Positions 22,215 through 34,080 of a DNA stretch of 64,000 nt are shown piece by piece (the stretch's first letter is position 1; each line of letters begins with the position of its first letter). Made by a program: the position numbers and the translations under genes. A model generated the notes under the pieces. It saw only the letters and a list, made by a program, of their open reading frames with translations, was not told where the DNA came from and ran no database searches. The stretch is from Sinonovacula constricta (lineage: Eukaryota > Mollusca > Bivalvia > Cardiida > Solecurtidae), in NCBI GenBank assembly GCA_007844125.1, contig CM017563.1, forward strand, positions 17,938,347 to 18,002,346, in the 5' to 3' direction.

Positions 22215-22670
22215 TATGACATGCAAGCAAAAAGATGTCGCTGCAGTTGATTTACACAATATTGCCTAACACAGTTTTACTAGTTTACCATAACACGCGA
22301 ATTTAGTAATTCCCCGGAACGTTATCTGGTTTTCTCTCGACCAGTCATACAATAATTGCCACGAGTGTCTTTATACCAGAGACTTTAATGCGAAAACGTC
22401 CATTTATCAGAAACAAACTGTTTCTAAAGTATCTTCCAATACACTTTATTGCCGATATCCGACAGTGTACAGATCTCCCAGTATTGAAGATGTCATAAAT
22501 ACTGGTGCCTGGGCCCGTTAATTATCGCCGTGTGTCGTTTATTTTTCTCAAAACAGATTAATAACACAGAGAAATTTCTTCGTATCTGATGTGCACAGTG
22601 GTGGCCTCAGACGGACATTGAGTGCTGTTTCATTTTAAATCAAAGCTGGAAAGAGTCCCCGTATAACTTC
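22215..22670 (-). pseudogene. Block D, copy e (degenerate)
   Basis: One of the best-preserved D blocks. Plus landmarks: TGACATGCAAGCA, CATTTATCAGAAA, AAGATGTCATAAATACTG, CCGTTAATTATC, GTGCACAGTGG and CAGACGGACA. The minus strand reads S-I-Y-D-I-F-N-T-G, then F-L-I-N-G-R-F-R-I-K-V-S-G-I-K-T-L-V-A-I-I-V, stop, then N-Y-stop-I-R-V-L and V-L-G-N-I-V. The stop before I-R-V-L is TAA where copy i has TATGAA (Y-E), so it is a G-to-T nonsense change. An extra base near T-G shifts the frame relative to copies g and h. Broken gene piece; protein unknown. Confidence 0.55.
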
Positions 22671-25595
22671 AAGACAAGTAATATGCTTTAGTAAATAGCC
22701 AATTTATCAGTTTAATTTTTGAAGTTAAGTGGCCAAAATGTTTCTGATAATCAATAATCAAAAACCCTAACACATGTTTCAAAATGGGCTAATAACATAC
22801 TCGTTTATACTTTTGGACTGTGTTAATATGTTGTCAGCGATACGCATATTAAGTGTGTGTGTGTTATGTTTCATTTACAACCAGAAAGCGTGCCTTTGCC
22901 TTTAAAAATGCATATACAGATGAAGACAATATGAAGTTAAATTAACAAGCATGAACAAAATTATTAAAACACATTAAAAAAAAAGCTATAGTTATTTGCC
23001 GAAGTAGTGCTTATTTTGACATATTTTACAAAGATGAGTTACCTTGTTAACGCCGTCAAATGAAATATATCATAATGATTTGGGGGTCTTTAAGTACAAT
23101 AGTAGTTGCATATAAATATCTCATCGGGATAAATCGGGATAAACCGGGATAAATCGGTTGTCTTTACAATAGTCAGTTTTTCATATTGGTAAGAAATTAA
23201 TTGGCTGAAACTCACATAAACACATAAGATACAGTCAAAGTGCAAATTATGCATTAATTTTGTCATTAAAAAGCTGATGTAAATAAAGTTAAATAAACAT
23301 GTTAAGAGTTTAAACATACAGAAAAAATGTTATGTTCTACTAAAATCGCCAATTCGTAGAAAAAAACAAACAACCTAATATCAATGGCAATGCACAAAGT
23401 ATATCAAAGAATGATATTTAAATAAGAAATATTAGAAATATGCAATGAACGCCAAAATATCGAAAAAGACACTTAAGTTCTTTTGCATGTAGGAAATTGT
23501 CGACATGTTTGTTTTTTTGATAAATTTGAAGCGCGACGCCATGGAATAGTTTGTTCTAGAAAGTATCCTTTTTTAAAGTAAGAGTGTGGTATTTTTTTAT
23601 GGCATTTTGCATCTTCATTACAAATAGAAGTTATGTACGGACCTCCATCTCTAGCTTCTGCTGCAGAGGTTAAATGAGAATTTCTTCACGGATTTAGAAG
23701 ATATTCTAGTGTTTGCTAAATCATCAAAAGTTATGTTGACGGATAATTAGAAAGACCAGCATGTTTAGATTGGAAAAAACAATGACAATAGTCTTGACTA
23801 CGTGATTACTCCAGCATCAAATGCCGTGCAAGTAGTTTCATGTAAAGTTTGTCTGTTAGCTTCAGGTCGCCGTGCCGTCAATCTATTTTATATGTGAAAA
23901 ACTAAACATAAGCAAAATTTCAAGGATATTGATGAAGATATCCCCCCCCCCTGGCTTTAGATATAGATAACGTTTACACAGTTATGGGGGAAATTTGAGT
24001 AAACCTTTGAACAAATGATGAACAAAAGATACATACACTGTTAAATGAAAGGAATATCATTGACCAAACTCCAAAACCATTGTTTACTGAAGAAATCGTA
24101 AATCGGAACGCTTAGAGAAGAAACACTATTCGACACCTTCAAGGTGGCATTGCAGCAATTCCAACTCCACCATCTTGCCAAAAAAAACATAAACAGTTAT
24201 TCTTAAACTGAGTTCTTCCACATGCAACTTTTCATCTGTTCCTTTCAACAACGAACACATATCTTAATTGACTTTAAATCATGAATGATATAGTGATAAT
24301 GAAACAAAAGAAAGAAAACAACAACAGGCAGGGGACTTATAATAAAATAACCCTTTTCAAGGATATAATAATAATAACATTAATTCATCTCTTGTTTGAT
24401 GACTGATTTCCTGTTACATTTTCCTTTGATAATCGAATAACACGGAAAAAAATAAGGACAATTGAGTAACAAAAATATTTCTTCATCACAAAGGTAATAA
24501 ACAAAGGCATTTTAACATGATAATGTTTCCTTGGGTATTTGAAGTCGAACATGTCAAACTTAACACCTGATTATTTTAGGACATGTGAACGTTTTCGTTC
24601 TGTTTTTGTTTGTTTTTTATTTTTATTTTGTGTGTTTGTTATTTATGGTTTCTGATTACCAAGGGAAATATGACTAAGTTCTATAAGAGTTAGCATGCAC
24701 TCCTTAAGAACGTTTTCGTTTTCGCATTCTTCTTGTGACTGATCTGAAATAGTGATTAAAATTTCACAACATCTATTAACGTCTGACCCTTGTTTATCGA
24801 AACTACGTTCCACTCGTTTTACTGCAGTTAGTAATCACGTTGCTTTATATTGTGAAGTGTATTATAAGTCAAGCTGTAACAATTATTGATCAATAAATAT
24901 TTTCCAGATGTATTAGACACATTTCTTACTTTAGACTTCCATTGCTATGTTTCTCTGTGTTGCTGGGTTATTGACAACAGATCAAGTATTAACGTTTGTT
25001 ATACCAATGCCCTCTTACATAAGTTCACGGTATGACTATAGATATTATAGGCGTTCATGAAGCTCTTTGTGACATACTTGATTGATAACATGTTCATTAA
25101 ATGTAGGACAAAAAAAATTAGAATGAATAATATTTCTGGTAATCGTCTATGCTATTATCACTTTTCTCTTCCACACAAACCCTTATGATTAAGGTATGCA
25201 GTTTAAAATCACGCTATCTTACAATGTGAGTGTTTCTTTCTCAAACGATTCTTCTTTTTTAACCTCCTCATACCTTAAACAAAGCAATAAATTTACATTT
25301 AAATGCAGCATTTCTAGATTTGAGATCCCAATATCCAATGACAAAGTCTGTACTTAAACCTATGACAAGACAGACTATTTCAACTTTAGTTTTTCTAAAA
25401 TTATTTATACCTTGCTTGCCATTCACTTTGTGCCACATACTTTTGTATTAATATACTTAATTTAGGTCTGCCCTAGTTTGTACAGACGATGAGGATTTCC
25501 ATGCCAGAAACTAGTAGTTTTATATTGCTTCAGCCAGCTTTAGGATTAGAAAATTGACTCAGACATTTTCAAAATTCTTTCACTGAAATGACTTT
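22671..25595. other. AT-rich intergenic sequence, no gene seen
   Basis: By spacing an E block would be expected here, but none was found. Minor features: ATCGGGATAAA three to four times at 23122-23155 and a C10 run at 23943-23952. No convincing frames. Confidence 0.4.
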
Positions 25596-25599
25596 TTAA

Positions 25600-25745
25600 T
25601 TGCTTCAATATACATATATAAATATACACTTTTTTATTGCTTCAAAATACATATATACATATACACTTTTTATAGCTTCAATATACATATATACATATAC
25701 ACTTTTTTATTGCTTCAATATACATTTATACATATACACTGTATA
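25600..25745 (+). repeat. 37-bp tandem repeat, four copies
   Basis: The unit begins TGCTTCAATATACATATATA and ends TATACACTTTTTTAT. The GCTTCA motif recurs at 36-37 bp spacing (25602, 25639, 25675, 25712). The open frame over it is a by-product. Confidence 0.9.
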
Positions 25746-25974
25746 TAAATCAGTATATATATCAATCAGTATGAAATCACGTAAAAACCATAATGTGCTG
25801 TGTGGACATGTTCTATATAAGATCAAGATCAAGGATGTTAATATTTTTCATCACTTAAACAGTCAGAAAATTTATTGCCGATGGTTACAAACAAGGAATC
25901 ATTTACTGTACTGAATCGCATGCATTTGACCGTTTTACTGTCAAAAAAATTCATTGCAATTCAATAACTAAATG

Positions 25975-26085
25975 ACCGGACAATCGAGACATTATGCAAA
26001 CTGTGCAACAAGGGACTTTAAGACATAATTTGGACAATCACAGCTGAACAACGTCTTCCCTTCTCTCTGATAGGTGAGACAAACC
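25975..26085 (+). repeat. Block G, copy 2
   Basis: Shares GACTTTAAGACATAATT, GGACAATCAC, TCTCTGATAGGTGAGAC with 56985-57080. Diverged interspersed repeat of unknown class. Confidence 0.5.
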
Positions 26086-26984
26086 AAGACGTTGCTATTG
26101 CATCGCCATTTACGTGTGATAGGACAGTATTTAACCTGTTGATATTGTTTGCTTTAGTATTTGACATATCATTTTGACATAAAACATATAAATAGGATTT
26201 TTGTGATATCGTAACCCTACTACATTTTGTTTTGCTATTTTGGAAGCATGTGTCTTAATTTTCTCCCAAAATCTGATAATTGCCTTGGTAGCAAAATTGC
26301 ACTTAATTTTATTTACAAAGGTTTTATATAATGCATCTTTATTACAAATATATTATTTCTTCACAATCAAGTTTTTGGCATAACTTTTCATACACCAAAA
26401 ACATGTACAAAGAAGACATAAATATAAAAAATACCCGTGTCAGTTAACTAGACTGTTTCAGTTATAAGTTAATTGTACAATCAGTATATGCGATATATTT
26501 TAAGTTTTCCTTAACTGCTTTATCGCCAAAGTTCGTCCATGAAGTGTCTATGTTCAAAGGCATCAACTCTATTTTGTGTTATGCCTTGCCTTAAATAATT
26601 TATGTCAGTTTGACATTTAAATTGCTGCTTTTACGTTCGTCCTTTGCTGTTTATATGTTTTAATTCTCATTGGACATTGTCATACTTTGGTTTGGTGACG
26701 ACTGTCTTCTTTGTTCACGTACATTTATTGGTTTTCCTCGTGTCTAAATTTAGCTGTCTAGGAATAAATACATATCCTTTTTAATGGTTGCTATTTTTCA
26801 TTAAGTAAGAATACATATTTTGTTTTTTACGTTGTCTATTTCTCTGTTTAAGTATTAAATGCATTTTTCGGCATGTTTGATGAACATTGTCAGCACATTA
26901 AAAAATGATTGCTGCATTCATTCAAATATTTTTATGGAATTCACAACAGAACATCCCTTCCACAGGTAGAGATCTCAATAAAAG
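26086..26984. other. AT-rich intergenic sequence
   Basis: No gene or repeat-family match seen. Confidence 0.35.
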
Positions 26985-27230
26985 ATAGATTACACTGTTT
27001 CGGAATGACATGCCAAAGTCATGGTTGGTGATCATGCATGGTGAAAGATACATTATGTTGAATACGTCCTACTAGATAAACTAACGAGTTGTTAACAAGT
27101 GTAACCATACATTTGTAAGCATAATTGAACTGTTTGACAGCAAGCAATTTAAAAACTTGACGTCAAACATGGCATATACAGTAGTTACGGTTTACAAAGT
27201 TTAGAAAGCGATCGTCAACAATATGGTTTA
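26985..27230 (+). repeat. Block J, copy 2
   Basis: Pairs with 18590-18830 (AACTAACGAGTTGTTAACAAGT, CATACATTT, TTACGGTTTACA). Precedes C copy 2 by about 0.8 kb, as J copy 1 precedes C copy 1. This repeated order supports one tandem duplication of about 8-9 kb between the two units. Confidence 0.5.
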
Positions 27231-27984
27231 CAGAAGTTACAAACCGGTTGCCCGAATCTAGAACATTAAATTTCCAATTGTTACACCTAATAATAAACCT
27301 TTGTTGTCACTAGATTAAATTTGTTAAACCTAATTGAGATTACAAATCATATTTTTTAAAAACCTGACTATCTCTAAATTGAACTTGCTGTTATAATTAA
27401 CAAAATAAATATGTTTTTTAAATGAGCAGGTTATTTCCCGTTTTGCTAAAAAAATGAAAGTAATTAAATGTCCCCTGTTAAAATGGTTTAGTTTAAACTA
27501 AGTTTCAATGTCAGAAATCAGTGAGTAAATATAAAATAAGATGTTATAACCAACATCTAATAAATCGTATTAAGAATTGTTCCATTTATAATGTAATTCA
27601 GGACATAAAATAATAATCGAATCAGACACGAGTGCCATTATCATGAATTTTGAGACTATTCACTATGAACAACGACCTTGAGACTATTCAAATTGCAATT
27701 AGTTTTGCAGTGTTCTTTAATATGTTCATATCAATGGAAATAACAAATAAATTTTCATAACCATCTTAACTGATCAAGTATTTAAAGGGGATTGTTTGGT
27801 TTAAGGAAAGGTTTTTCTAAACGACTTCGTTAAACTCAAAACGTTTGTTAATTACTAGATTACAGTATATATTCACGTGATTCTTGAACAGGTGCCATGC
27901 CACAGTTTAACGTCAAAATTGATTTAGCTTCATCAATCGGACGCTAAATGGGCGACTTGTTCTTGTATTTACATTTCGCAACAT
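27231..27984. other. AT-rich intergenic sequence
   Basis: No gene seen. Confidence 0.35.
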
Positions 27985-28040
27985 TCTCTATACAAATCTG
28001 CGTCGTTGGTTAAGATCTGAGTGATGAAAGCAGTTTTAAT
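27985..28040 (+). repeat. Block C, copy 2, left piece
   Basis: CGCAACATTCTCTATACAAATCTG and GATCTGAGTGATGAAAGCAG match the left end of C at 33755-33835 and 46850-46925. The block is then interrupted by an inverted A element and resumes at about 28600. Confidence 0.7.
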
Positions 28041-28599
28041 TTAATTCATCCTATAAGGATTGTTGCGTATTTGGTGGACATTGGACTTTGGTTCCTCAAT
28101 TTTATCTTCAGATGAACAGGATGCTAAAACCATTTAATCTTCTCTGGTCATGTTTTTCTTGATTCAAAAAGTTAATTTAACTTATAATCAACAATTTTTG
28201 TTTAGTTTTTCTAATCGAAATAATAACCCTTTCTTTTCTAAACACTGTGGACATTATTTTTCAATGACGTCACTACTTTCGTCATAACTTAAAGAAAACA
28301 TCAGCGCTTGGACATTTTTGTCTTTCAATAGATCATTTTTCTTTTCATTGCTTGCGTTTGAGAAACTTATCAGGAAGTGCGAGATTAGAGCTCTGTAAAC
28401 CAAGTTTAAGCACCCCAGTCGGCCCATATTTCCGACTGACCGTTTCAAGGCGGTAACTGTCGGGTTCGCTTTTTTAGAATCATAAAAAAATGTTATTACT
28501 TTTCACCTGGCTTGCATGTGAAATACCTTTGTCCTGTGCCTTTCCAGAGTTTGATATATGTTGCAATGCTCATAGGACTTTGTCATATATTCTTCATTG
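28041..28599 (-). mobile_element. Repeat family A, copy 5, inserted into block C
   Basis: Reverse complement of the full A unit, from the ATCCTATAAGGATTG end to GACAAAGTCC...GAATATATGA. The C block continues on either side, so this is a real nested insertion. TTCAT occurs at both junctions and may be a 5-bp target-site duplication. The hairpin core is intact. Insertion postdates the duplication that made this C copy. Confidence 0.85.
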
Positions 28600-28860
28600 A
28601 CACTTTAGTAAACAGATCCCAAGTGGCTGCAGACCTTTCGTTATGTAATCCCTTGAGTTTATTCGGAACGTCCCGCAATATTTTATATCGCCGGAACAGT
28701 TCAAAGGAAATTATGTTTCGTCTTAATCCAGTAATCCTTAAATGATGAATTTGCGCATACATCAGATGGACCTGGCTTACAGTTTCTGTAAATGTAATGG
28801 TAAAGACTGATGTCGGCATACACAAGGATGCATCCGACTTTTGGGCGCGTTGATCAGTCT
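28600..28860 (-). pseudogene. Block C, copy 2, right piece
   Basis: Plus landmarks: AGTAAACAG, AAGTGGCTGCAG, TTTATTCGGAACGTCCCGC, ATATCGCC, CATACATCAGATGGA and GATGTCGGCATACACA. On the minus strand 28583-28825 is open for 80 codons and includes T-E-T-V-S-Q-V-H-L-M-Y-A. The 47.0 kb copy reads I-E-T-A-S-R-L-H-L-M-Y-E at the same place. The plus strand also has an open frame through L-S-L-F-G-T-S-R. Coding strand is therefore not settled. Confidence 0.4.
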
Positions 28861-28902
28861 CACTTTATTGATGTTTGATTACAACTTAGGACAGTGACGT
28901 GG

Positions 28903-29070
28903 GATAGGGGCGACTGTAGCCATGCGGTTAGAGTTGCTGACATGTTACTCCTTAGCCTTTCACCGAGTGGGTTCGAGTCCCGGTCAGAGTGAGAGCTTTC
29001 ACGTGGGAATGTTTTCCAGCGAACCTGTGGTGCACCGGTGGTTCTACCCAGACATATGTCTTGGCGATGG
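28903..29070 (+). mobile_element. tRNA-derived SINE, family Z, copy 1
   Basis: tRNA-like head with an A-box-like TAGCCATGCGGTTAGAG and a perfect B-box GGTTCGAGTCC, then GAGAGCTTTCACGTGGGAA, TTTTCCAGCGAACC, GCACCGGTGGTTCTACCC. Same family as the minus-strand copy at 49.84-50.10 kb. The distal tail seen there is missing. The tRNA of origin cannot be named with confidence. Confidence 0.8.
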
Positions 29071-29569
29071 AACAAAAATACAACAAAGCAATAATAAAAT
29101 ACATTGACAGTTTAATTAAAAAATATATCTTATACTTAAAAGATATACCTAATACTTAAGTGTTTTTGGCCAGGGACAATAAGCTAAACTATAAGATATA
29201 AACGTCCTCCCATCTATAACTGAGACCTTGTCATAAAGACACCGGTTACATAAAACAAATGGTGCTTTAATTGCTACCATGTAAATGCTAAGAGCGATTA
29301 ACAAGAAAAGTTTAATTTAAGAGTGACCTTTAGTTTTGCATTTTGCAGGGGAAAAAATAACGGAAACTTTTTTATAGGTGTTAATTCGAAAAATTGTGCC
29401 GAATAAACTTAATAGCCAGTTTAGAAGGGCTAGTTAAAAATTATTGATCTTAAATCTATTTTTGATTAATATCAATTTTTATACAAACATTTGAACATTA
29501 AATAATGTCAATTTAGTTTGCTTACACTATCATAAATGTATATTTAGTACGTTAGTTAGTCAAGAATAA
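29071..29569. other. AT-rich intergenic sequence
   Basis: Repeated TAT(A)CTTA-type text at 29125-29165. No gene seen. Confidence 0.35.
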
Positions 29570-29960
29570 AGGATAAATAAGTATTTGTAACATACAAATG
29601 CATAGATGTCCCTGCAGTTGCTTTTCACAACATCACCTAAAACAGCGTTAATATATCGCAAATCTAACACGCGAACATCAACATTCTTCCCAACGTTTTG
29701 TATAAAAATGGCATCTTTAACAGTGTCTTTAAATGAAGTATCCGTCAGTTTGTCCATATAAAATACATATAACAATATCGAACCACTGCTTTGGGGAATT
29801 TTGGCATAATTGTTTGTATGAATCCATACGTTAGTCAAAACAGATTAATAATTCAGAGGCAATGTTTCATATGTGATGTGCACAGTGGCGACCGCAGCCG
29901 GACAATGAATGTTGCTTGATATTGAAAAATAGCTGAGCAATCGTTAGAAATCTTATTGGT
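29570..29960 (-). CDS. Block D, copy f, open exon-like unit
   Basis: The right part (GTGATGTGCACAGTGGCGAC, CGGACAATGAATG) is clearly D. The left part is more diverged but stays open on the minus strand (29560-29838). It contains D-T-S-F-K-D-T-V-K-D-A-I-F-I, then V-D-V-R-V-L-D-L-R-Y, then A-V-L-G-D-V-V-K-S-N-C-R-D-I. These align with I-K-G-S-V-K-E-T-I, Y-E-I-R-V-L-D and V-L-G-N-I-V of other copies. It is the only member open across all three motifs. No signal peptide or TM segment. Either a live exon of an unknown gene or a chance survivor. Confidence 0.4.
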
Positions 29961-31009
29961 AAATTATCCGTTTTTATCAGGTTCACCATTCAAAATTTAT
30001 TGAAAAATCAGAATTTGCCTTTGACAACCAGAAAAAAGCAACAAAACATAGTTTTTAAATATATGCCACGTTGGAGGAGCTTTTATTTACACAGTATATT
30101 GCTCGTTCAGATAATCACTTAGCTAAAACCATGGCATAGAAAAAATTTCATTTCGGCACCAAATCAGTGATTTTTGAAACCATATAGGCCAAAAGTTGAC
30201 TGTGTGCATGTTCCTCTATTTGGACAATGGTAGAAGAAAATAGTGCAGCAGTCATCGTCAAAAAGATGCTGATTTTTGTAATATAACGTTCGAAAAACGT
30301 GACTAAACAACAGTAGTAACATACGCCGATTAGAAAACTTGTGCAAAGTGTGCTCGGTCGTTTTTTTTTTACAAAATGTTTTTGTGTCAATCAGTATAGA
30401 ATATTCCTACCACTGAGAGAATTAATTTAGATCCGTTTGCCAAAAGTTCAAATGAAGGCTAAGGAAATCTTAGATGGCTACTCTGAATAAATATCGAAAA
30501 GAGCGCCATTGAACCAAACCATTTAAAGGGGTATTTGACCCTCAAAGGCGGTATCCGACAGTTTCTTGTATCTAATACATGTAACAATATCATATACCTT
30601 TATGGGAACTTTGTGCATGATTGCTGTAAAAACTTATACCACCTTTGTTAGGTAAACGCTGTTCACAACATTACCTCAACTGTTACACAGTATAAATAGT
30701 GAAATAAACCGCTTTTAATGTCAAATATTTAGACATATTTAAATAAGAACTATGATAATTTTTTAGCTAAAATAGAAATCGACGTCAGAGCTAATTGCCC
30801 GGATGATCATGGAACGTGTTTTCAAAAGTATGCTGCTATCAGTGAGGAAATGTGGTGTGCGAACGGTCGCGCAAAGTTTGGTTGTGTTTAAGTATGGAAA
30901 TACTACAGTAAGGTGTGTCTCTGTTACTTTCCGAAATTATAAAGTAATATACATGTATCTTCTTCAAAAGACATTAGGGTATGGTAATTACATAATGCTA
31001 AATGTGCGG
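29961..31009. other. AT-rich intergenic sequence
   Basis: Two overlapping minus frames at 30148-30390 and a plus frame at 30803-31039 lack supporting signals. TCGTTCAGATAA is shared with the stretch after copy h (41570-41590), which suggests the tandem unit continues faintly here. Confidence 0.35.
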
Positions 31010-31345
31010 TTTGGACTCAACCTTTTTTCCACTCAATGAGTACTTTCGTCAAAATTATGTATGCCAGATTAGATAAAAGTTTCCTATTGATCTTCTTCAA
31101 CAGCCTATCATTACAAATCGCGGCGGACAGGTTAAATAAGGCCCTTTTCAGTCGTGAGATTTTCTAGCACGAAGCACATTTGCTTAAAGCTTCCTTTTTC
31201 GTCCTATTGTGAGATTTGCTTGTTGTTGGACAGTGGTAAGTCTTTGCAAAGACCATTTACGTTCCTTGTCTTGTTTACTGCGTGTTGCTTATGGAGGTGT
31301 TGTTGTGTCGACAATCGCAAGAGTACTCCGTTTTGTACCGTCTGC
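31010..31345 (+). repeat. Block E, copy 1
   Basis: Shares with 37.4, 43.8 and 51.6 kb: ATGTGCGGTTTGG, TGAGTACTTTCGTCAA, AACAGCCTATCATTACA, ACAGGTTAAATAAGGCCCTTT, GAGATTTTCTAGCACGAA, TTGCTTGTTGTTGGACAGTG. The last is followed by GTAAGTC, an excellent 5' splice site. The other copies have GTACGA, GTATGT and GTATAT at that point, so GT(A) is kept in all four. This could be a 5' exon end on the plus strand, which would conflict with the minus-strand reading of block D. Confidence 0.6.
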
Positions 31346-32122
<777 letters not shown>

Positions 32123-32264
32123 CTTACTTAATCAAAATGTACACATTTATAATTCCAAAAAAATGAAATGTTATACAGGCACATGATAAAAACTGTTGAG
32201 GAATAGTAAAAATATAAACAAAAGTACGAATTTGAAGACTGCACAAAAAAAAACAACTATCAAA

Positions 32265-32801
32265 ATGTCAGATTATGTGAGTCCCAGTTGTTTTGATGTT
32301 ATTTGGTGTGAATTGAAAGATTGTGATGATGAATCGTATGAAAACCTTAGCAGTGTTGTAGAGATGGGTTACGATGATTTCGAGGCAAAATTTCGCTTTA
32401 ATCCTATCATTTTTGATAGAAATTGATCTTGAATCTGTGACTGTCTCAGAAAGCAGCAATCAGCTGCCTAATCTGAGACAGAACCTGATGATCAAATGTC
32501 GTTACATGATGAACATTCAAATGCTATAGAAAGCGCTCAATCTTTAGTTGAACCAAACACAGCTGACTCATGTACAGATCTGGACAAATGTGCTAATAAA
32601 TCACAGATTCTAGACCTATACATGAACACCAGCACACCACCTTTATTCCAACATTTCGCAAGTCACTCTGTCAAAAAACGTAACTCTCTTCGCAATATTA
32701 TGGCGCTATATTCAATGTTCAGAATTTCAATGTCATCAACAATTAAAATCCATGAGCAAACTGTTTTTACAACCACAAACACATACAAACCTCGAATGTA
32801 A
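32265..32801 (+). pseudogene. Broken coding-like sequence, acidic N-terminus
   Basis: Three successive plus-strand frames each look protein-like. The first (from ATG at 32265, context CAAAATG) reads M-S-D-Y-V-S-P-S-C-F-D-V-I-W-C-E-L and is rich in Asp and Glu up to 32426. The next frame over continues with L-I-E-I-D-L-E-S-V-T-V-S-E-S-S. The third runs S-L-H-D-E-H-S-N-A-I-E-S-A-Q to K-K-R-N-S-L-R-N-I-M-A before fading. That suggests one gene or transposase-like frame with two frameshifts. I do not recognise it. Its place beside the (TA)n tract fits a decayed mobile element. Confidence 0.35.
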
Positions 32802-33754
32802 TTCGTGTTTCTTAATGTCATATGCGTAACAACTTTCGTGTTACAAATTTGGCAATTATCAATGTAAAACAATAACGTAAGACACATTCTAAAAAGCTGT
32901 AAGAATCTATTGTTTTAAAATAAAAACGTTAAACTCGGCTTTGACATTGAAAACAAAAACGAAATTTTCCTTTTCAAAATAAATATTTCCTATCTGAACA
33001 TATATTGTTTTACTCTAACCGAATTAAAAAAAGCATGAATGGAGACAAACTTTAATCCTTATTTTTTTGTCGGTGAATTCTTGGTCTTTATTATTGCCTA
33101 ACTATGTCAGTTTTTCTTGTCAATATCTAAAGGAAACAACATAGCTAAATTACAATTCTAACAGAGAAACTCTTAAGCAGCTTTCTAATTTTAAAAGTCA
33201 AATTAGCCAAGCGCATATATTAAAATAGTCTAGTATAATTAAAAATCAATTAAAATCAATTTCCCAACTTCGACGTCAAAAAGTAAAAGAATGCAAGTTT
33301 AACCTTTGCACGAAATCAGTTAGGATCTGCAAGGAGAAATACTTTTGTTTTTTAATATCTTTTATATCATATTCTTTCTAGCTCCAATAAAATTCAATTC
33401 AAACAATAAATAATTGATGGTTTTAAAAAGAAAATGGTCATAAGCATGTTAATTCAACAACTTTGCAGTTAGTCGAAATCTAAATGATTTTCAGCAATTA
33501 TAAATTAATTAACTTCATGTCAACCTTATTGTTTATAAATTAAGATAATATATACTTTACCGGCGTGGATTGTTAAGAATTTAACATTTGAGGGAAGAAA
33601 GCGTGTCTTAATTACTTCTTAAAAGCAATTAGTGTGCTCATTACATGTTTAGTGTGAGCATTTACATGTTTTGTCGACACTATAACAGCTTTCCTGAGAC
33701 AATATAATGTCGACGTGATTTATATCTAGTCGTTGGATGAACCATAAGTCATGT
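32802..33754. other. AT-rich intergenic sequence
   Basis: No gene seen. ATTACATGTTTTGTCGACAC (near 33650-33680) recurs at 39582-39601, again just before a C block. Confidence 0.4.
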
Positions 33755-33781
33755 TCTGAATTTCCTGTTCGCAATATTCTC

Positions 33782-33810
33782 TATATAAATCTCGATGGTT
33801 GATTCAGATT
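33782..33810 (+). promoter_or_regulatory. TATA box plus initiator-like sequence
   Basis: TATATAAA at 33782-33789 is followed by TTCAGATT at 33803-33810, whose CA lies 24 bp from the start of the TATA element, close to the normal spacing of a core promoter. At the same place copy 2 has CTATACAAAT and copy 5 has TGTATACAT, so only this copy has a good TATA. Possible, not proven. Confidence 0.3.
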
Positions 33811-33816
33811 GGAGTG

Positions 33817-33972
33817 ATGGAATCAGTATTAAATGACTCTTATTTAATTAGTAAACAGTTCCCCAGTGCTGCAGTTCTTTCGTTACGTCTCTCCGTGAGT
33901 TTATTCGGAACGTCCCGCTTTAATTCTATATCGCCAGAACCGTCCAGAGGGAAATCTTTTCCGTCTTATTGA
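33817..33972 (+). CDS. 51-codon open frame downstream of the TATA-like element
   Basis: ATG GAA TCA GTA starts 11 bp after the CA of the initiator-like sequence, and the frame runs to TGA at 33970-33972. The product is Ser-rich and basic (V-L-S-L-R-L-S-V-S-L-F-G-T-S-R, then E-P-S-R-G-K-S-F-P). In copy 2 a frame reading L-S-L-F-G-T-S-R is also open. Copies 1, 4 and 5 differ by stops and non-triplet gaps, and this copy lacks one G that others have. I doubt it encodes a conserved protein. Confidence 0.2.
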   Translation: MESVLNDSYLISKQFPSAAVLSLRLSVSLFGTSRFNSISPEPSRGKSFPSY

Positions 33973-34080
33973 ATTACATCCTTAACCGGGGGATTACAGT
34001 TTCTATAATTGTAAAACTCGTGTCGGCGTTCTTTCAGATGTGTCAGATTATTTGAAGCTTTAAACAGTCTCTTTACATTG

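Larger units (their letters stand above)
33755..34080 (+). repeat. Block C, copy 3
   Basis: Shared with the copy at 46.9 kb: GATTCAGATTGGAGTGATGGAA, GTAAACAGTTCCC, TTTCGTTACG, TTATTCGGAACGTCCCGC, TTCTATATCG, GTCCAGAGGGAAATCT, TGTGTCAGATTATT. It carries a TATA-like element and a 51-codon frame, both listed separately. The minus-strand frame has stops in this copy. Confidence 0.65.

Noticed and set aside
25600..25914. 104-codon plus frame
   Set aside because: Its first half is the 37-bp tandem repeat, which is open only because the unit lacks stops in this frame.
28254..28448. 64-codon minus frame
   Set aside because: Lies inside the A element core; equivalent positions in other A copies are closed.
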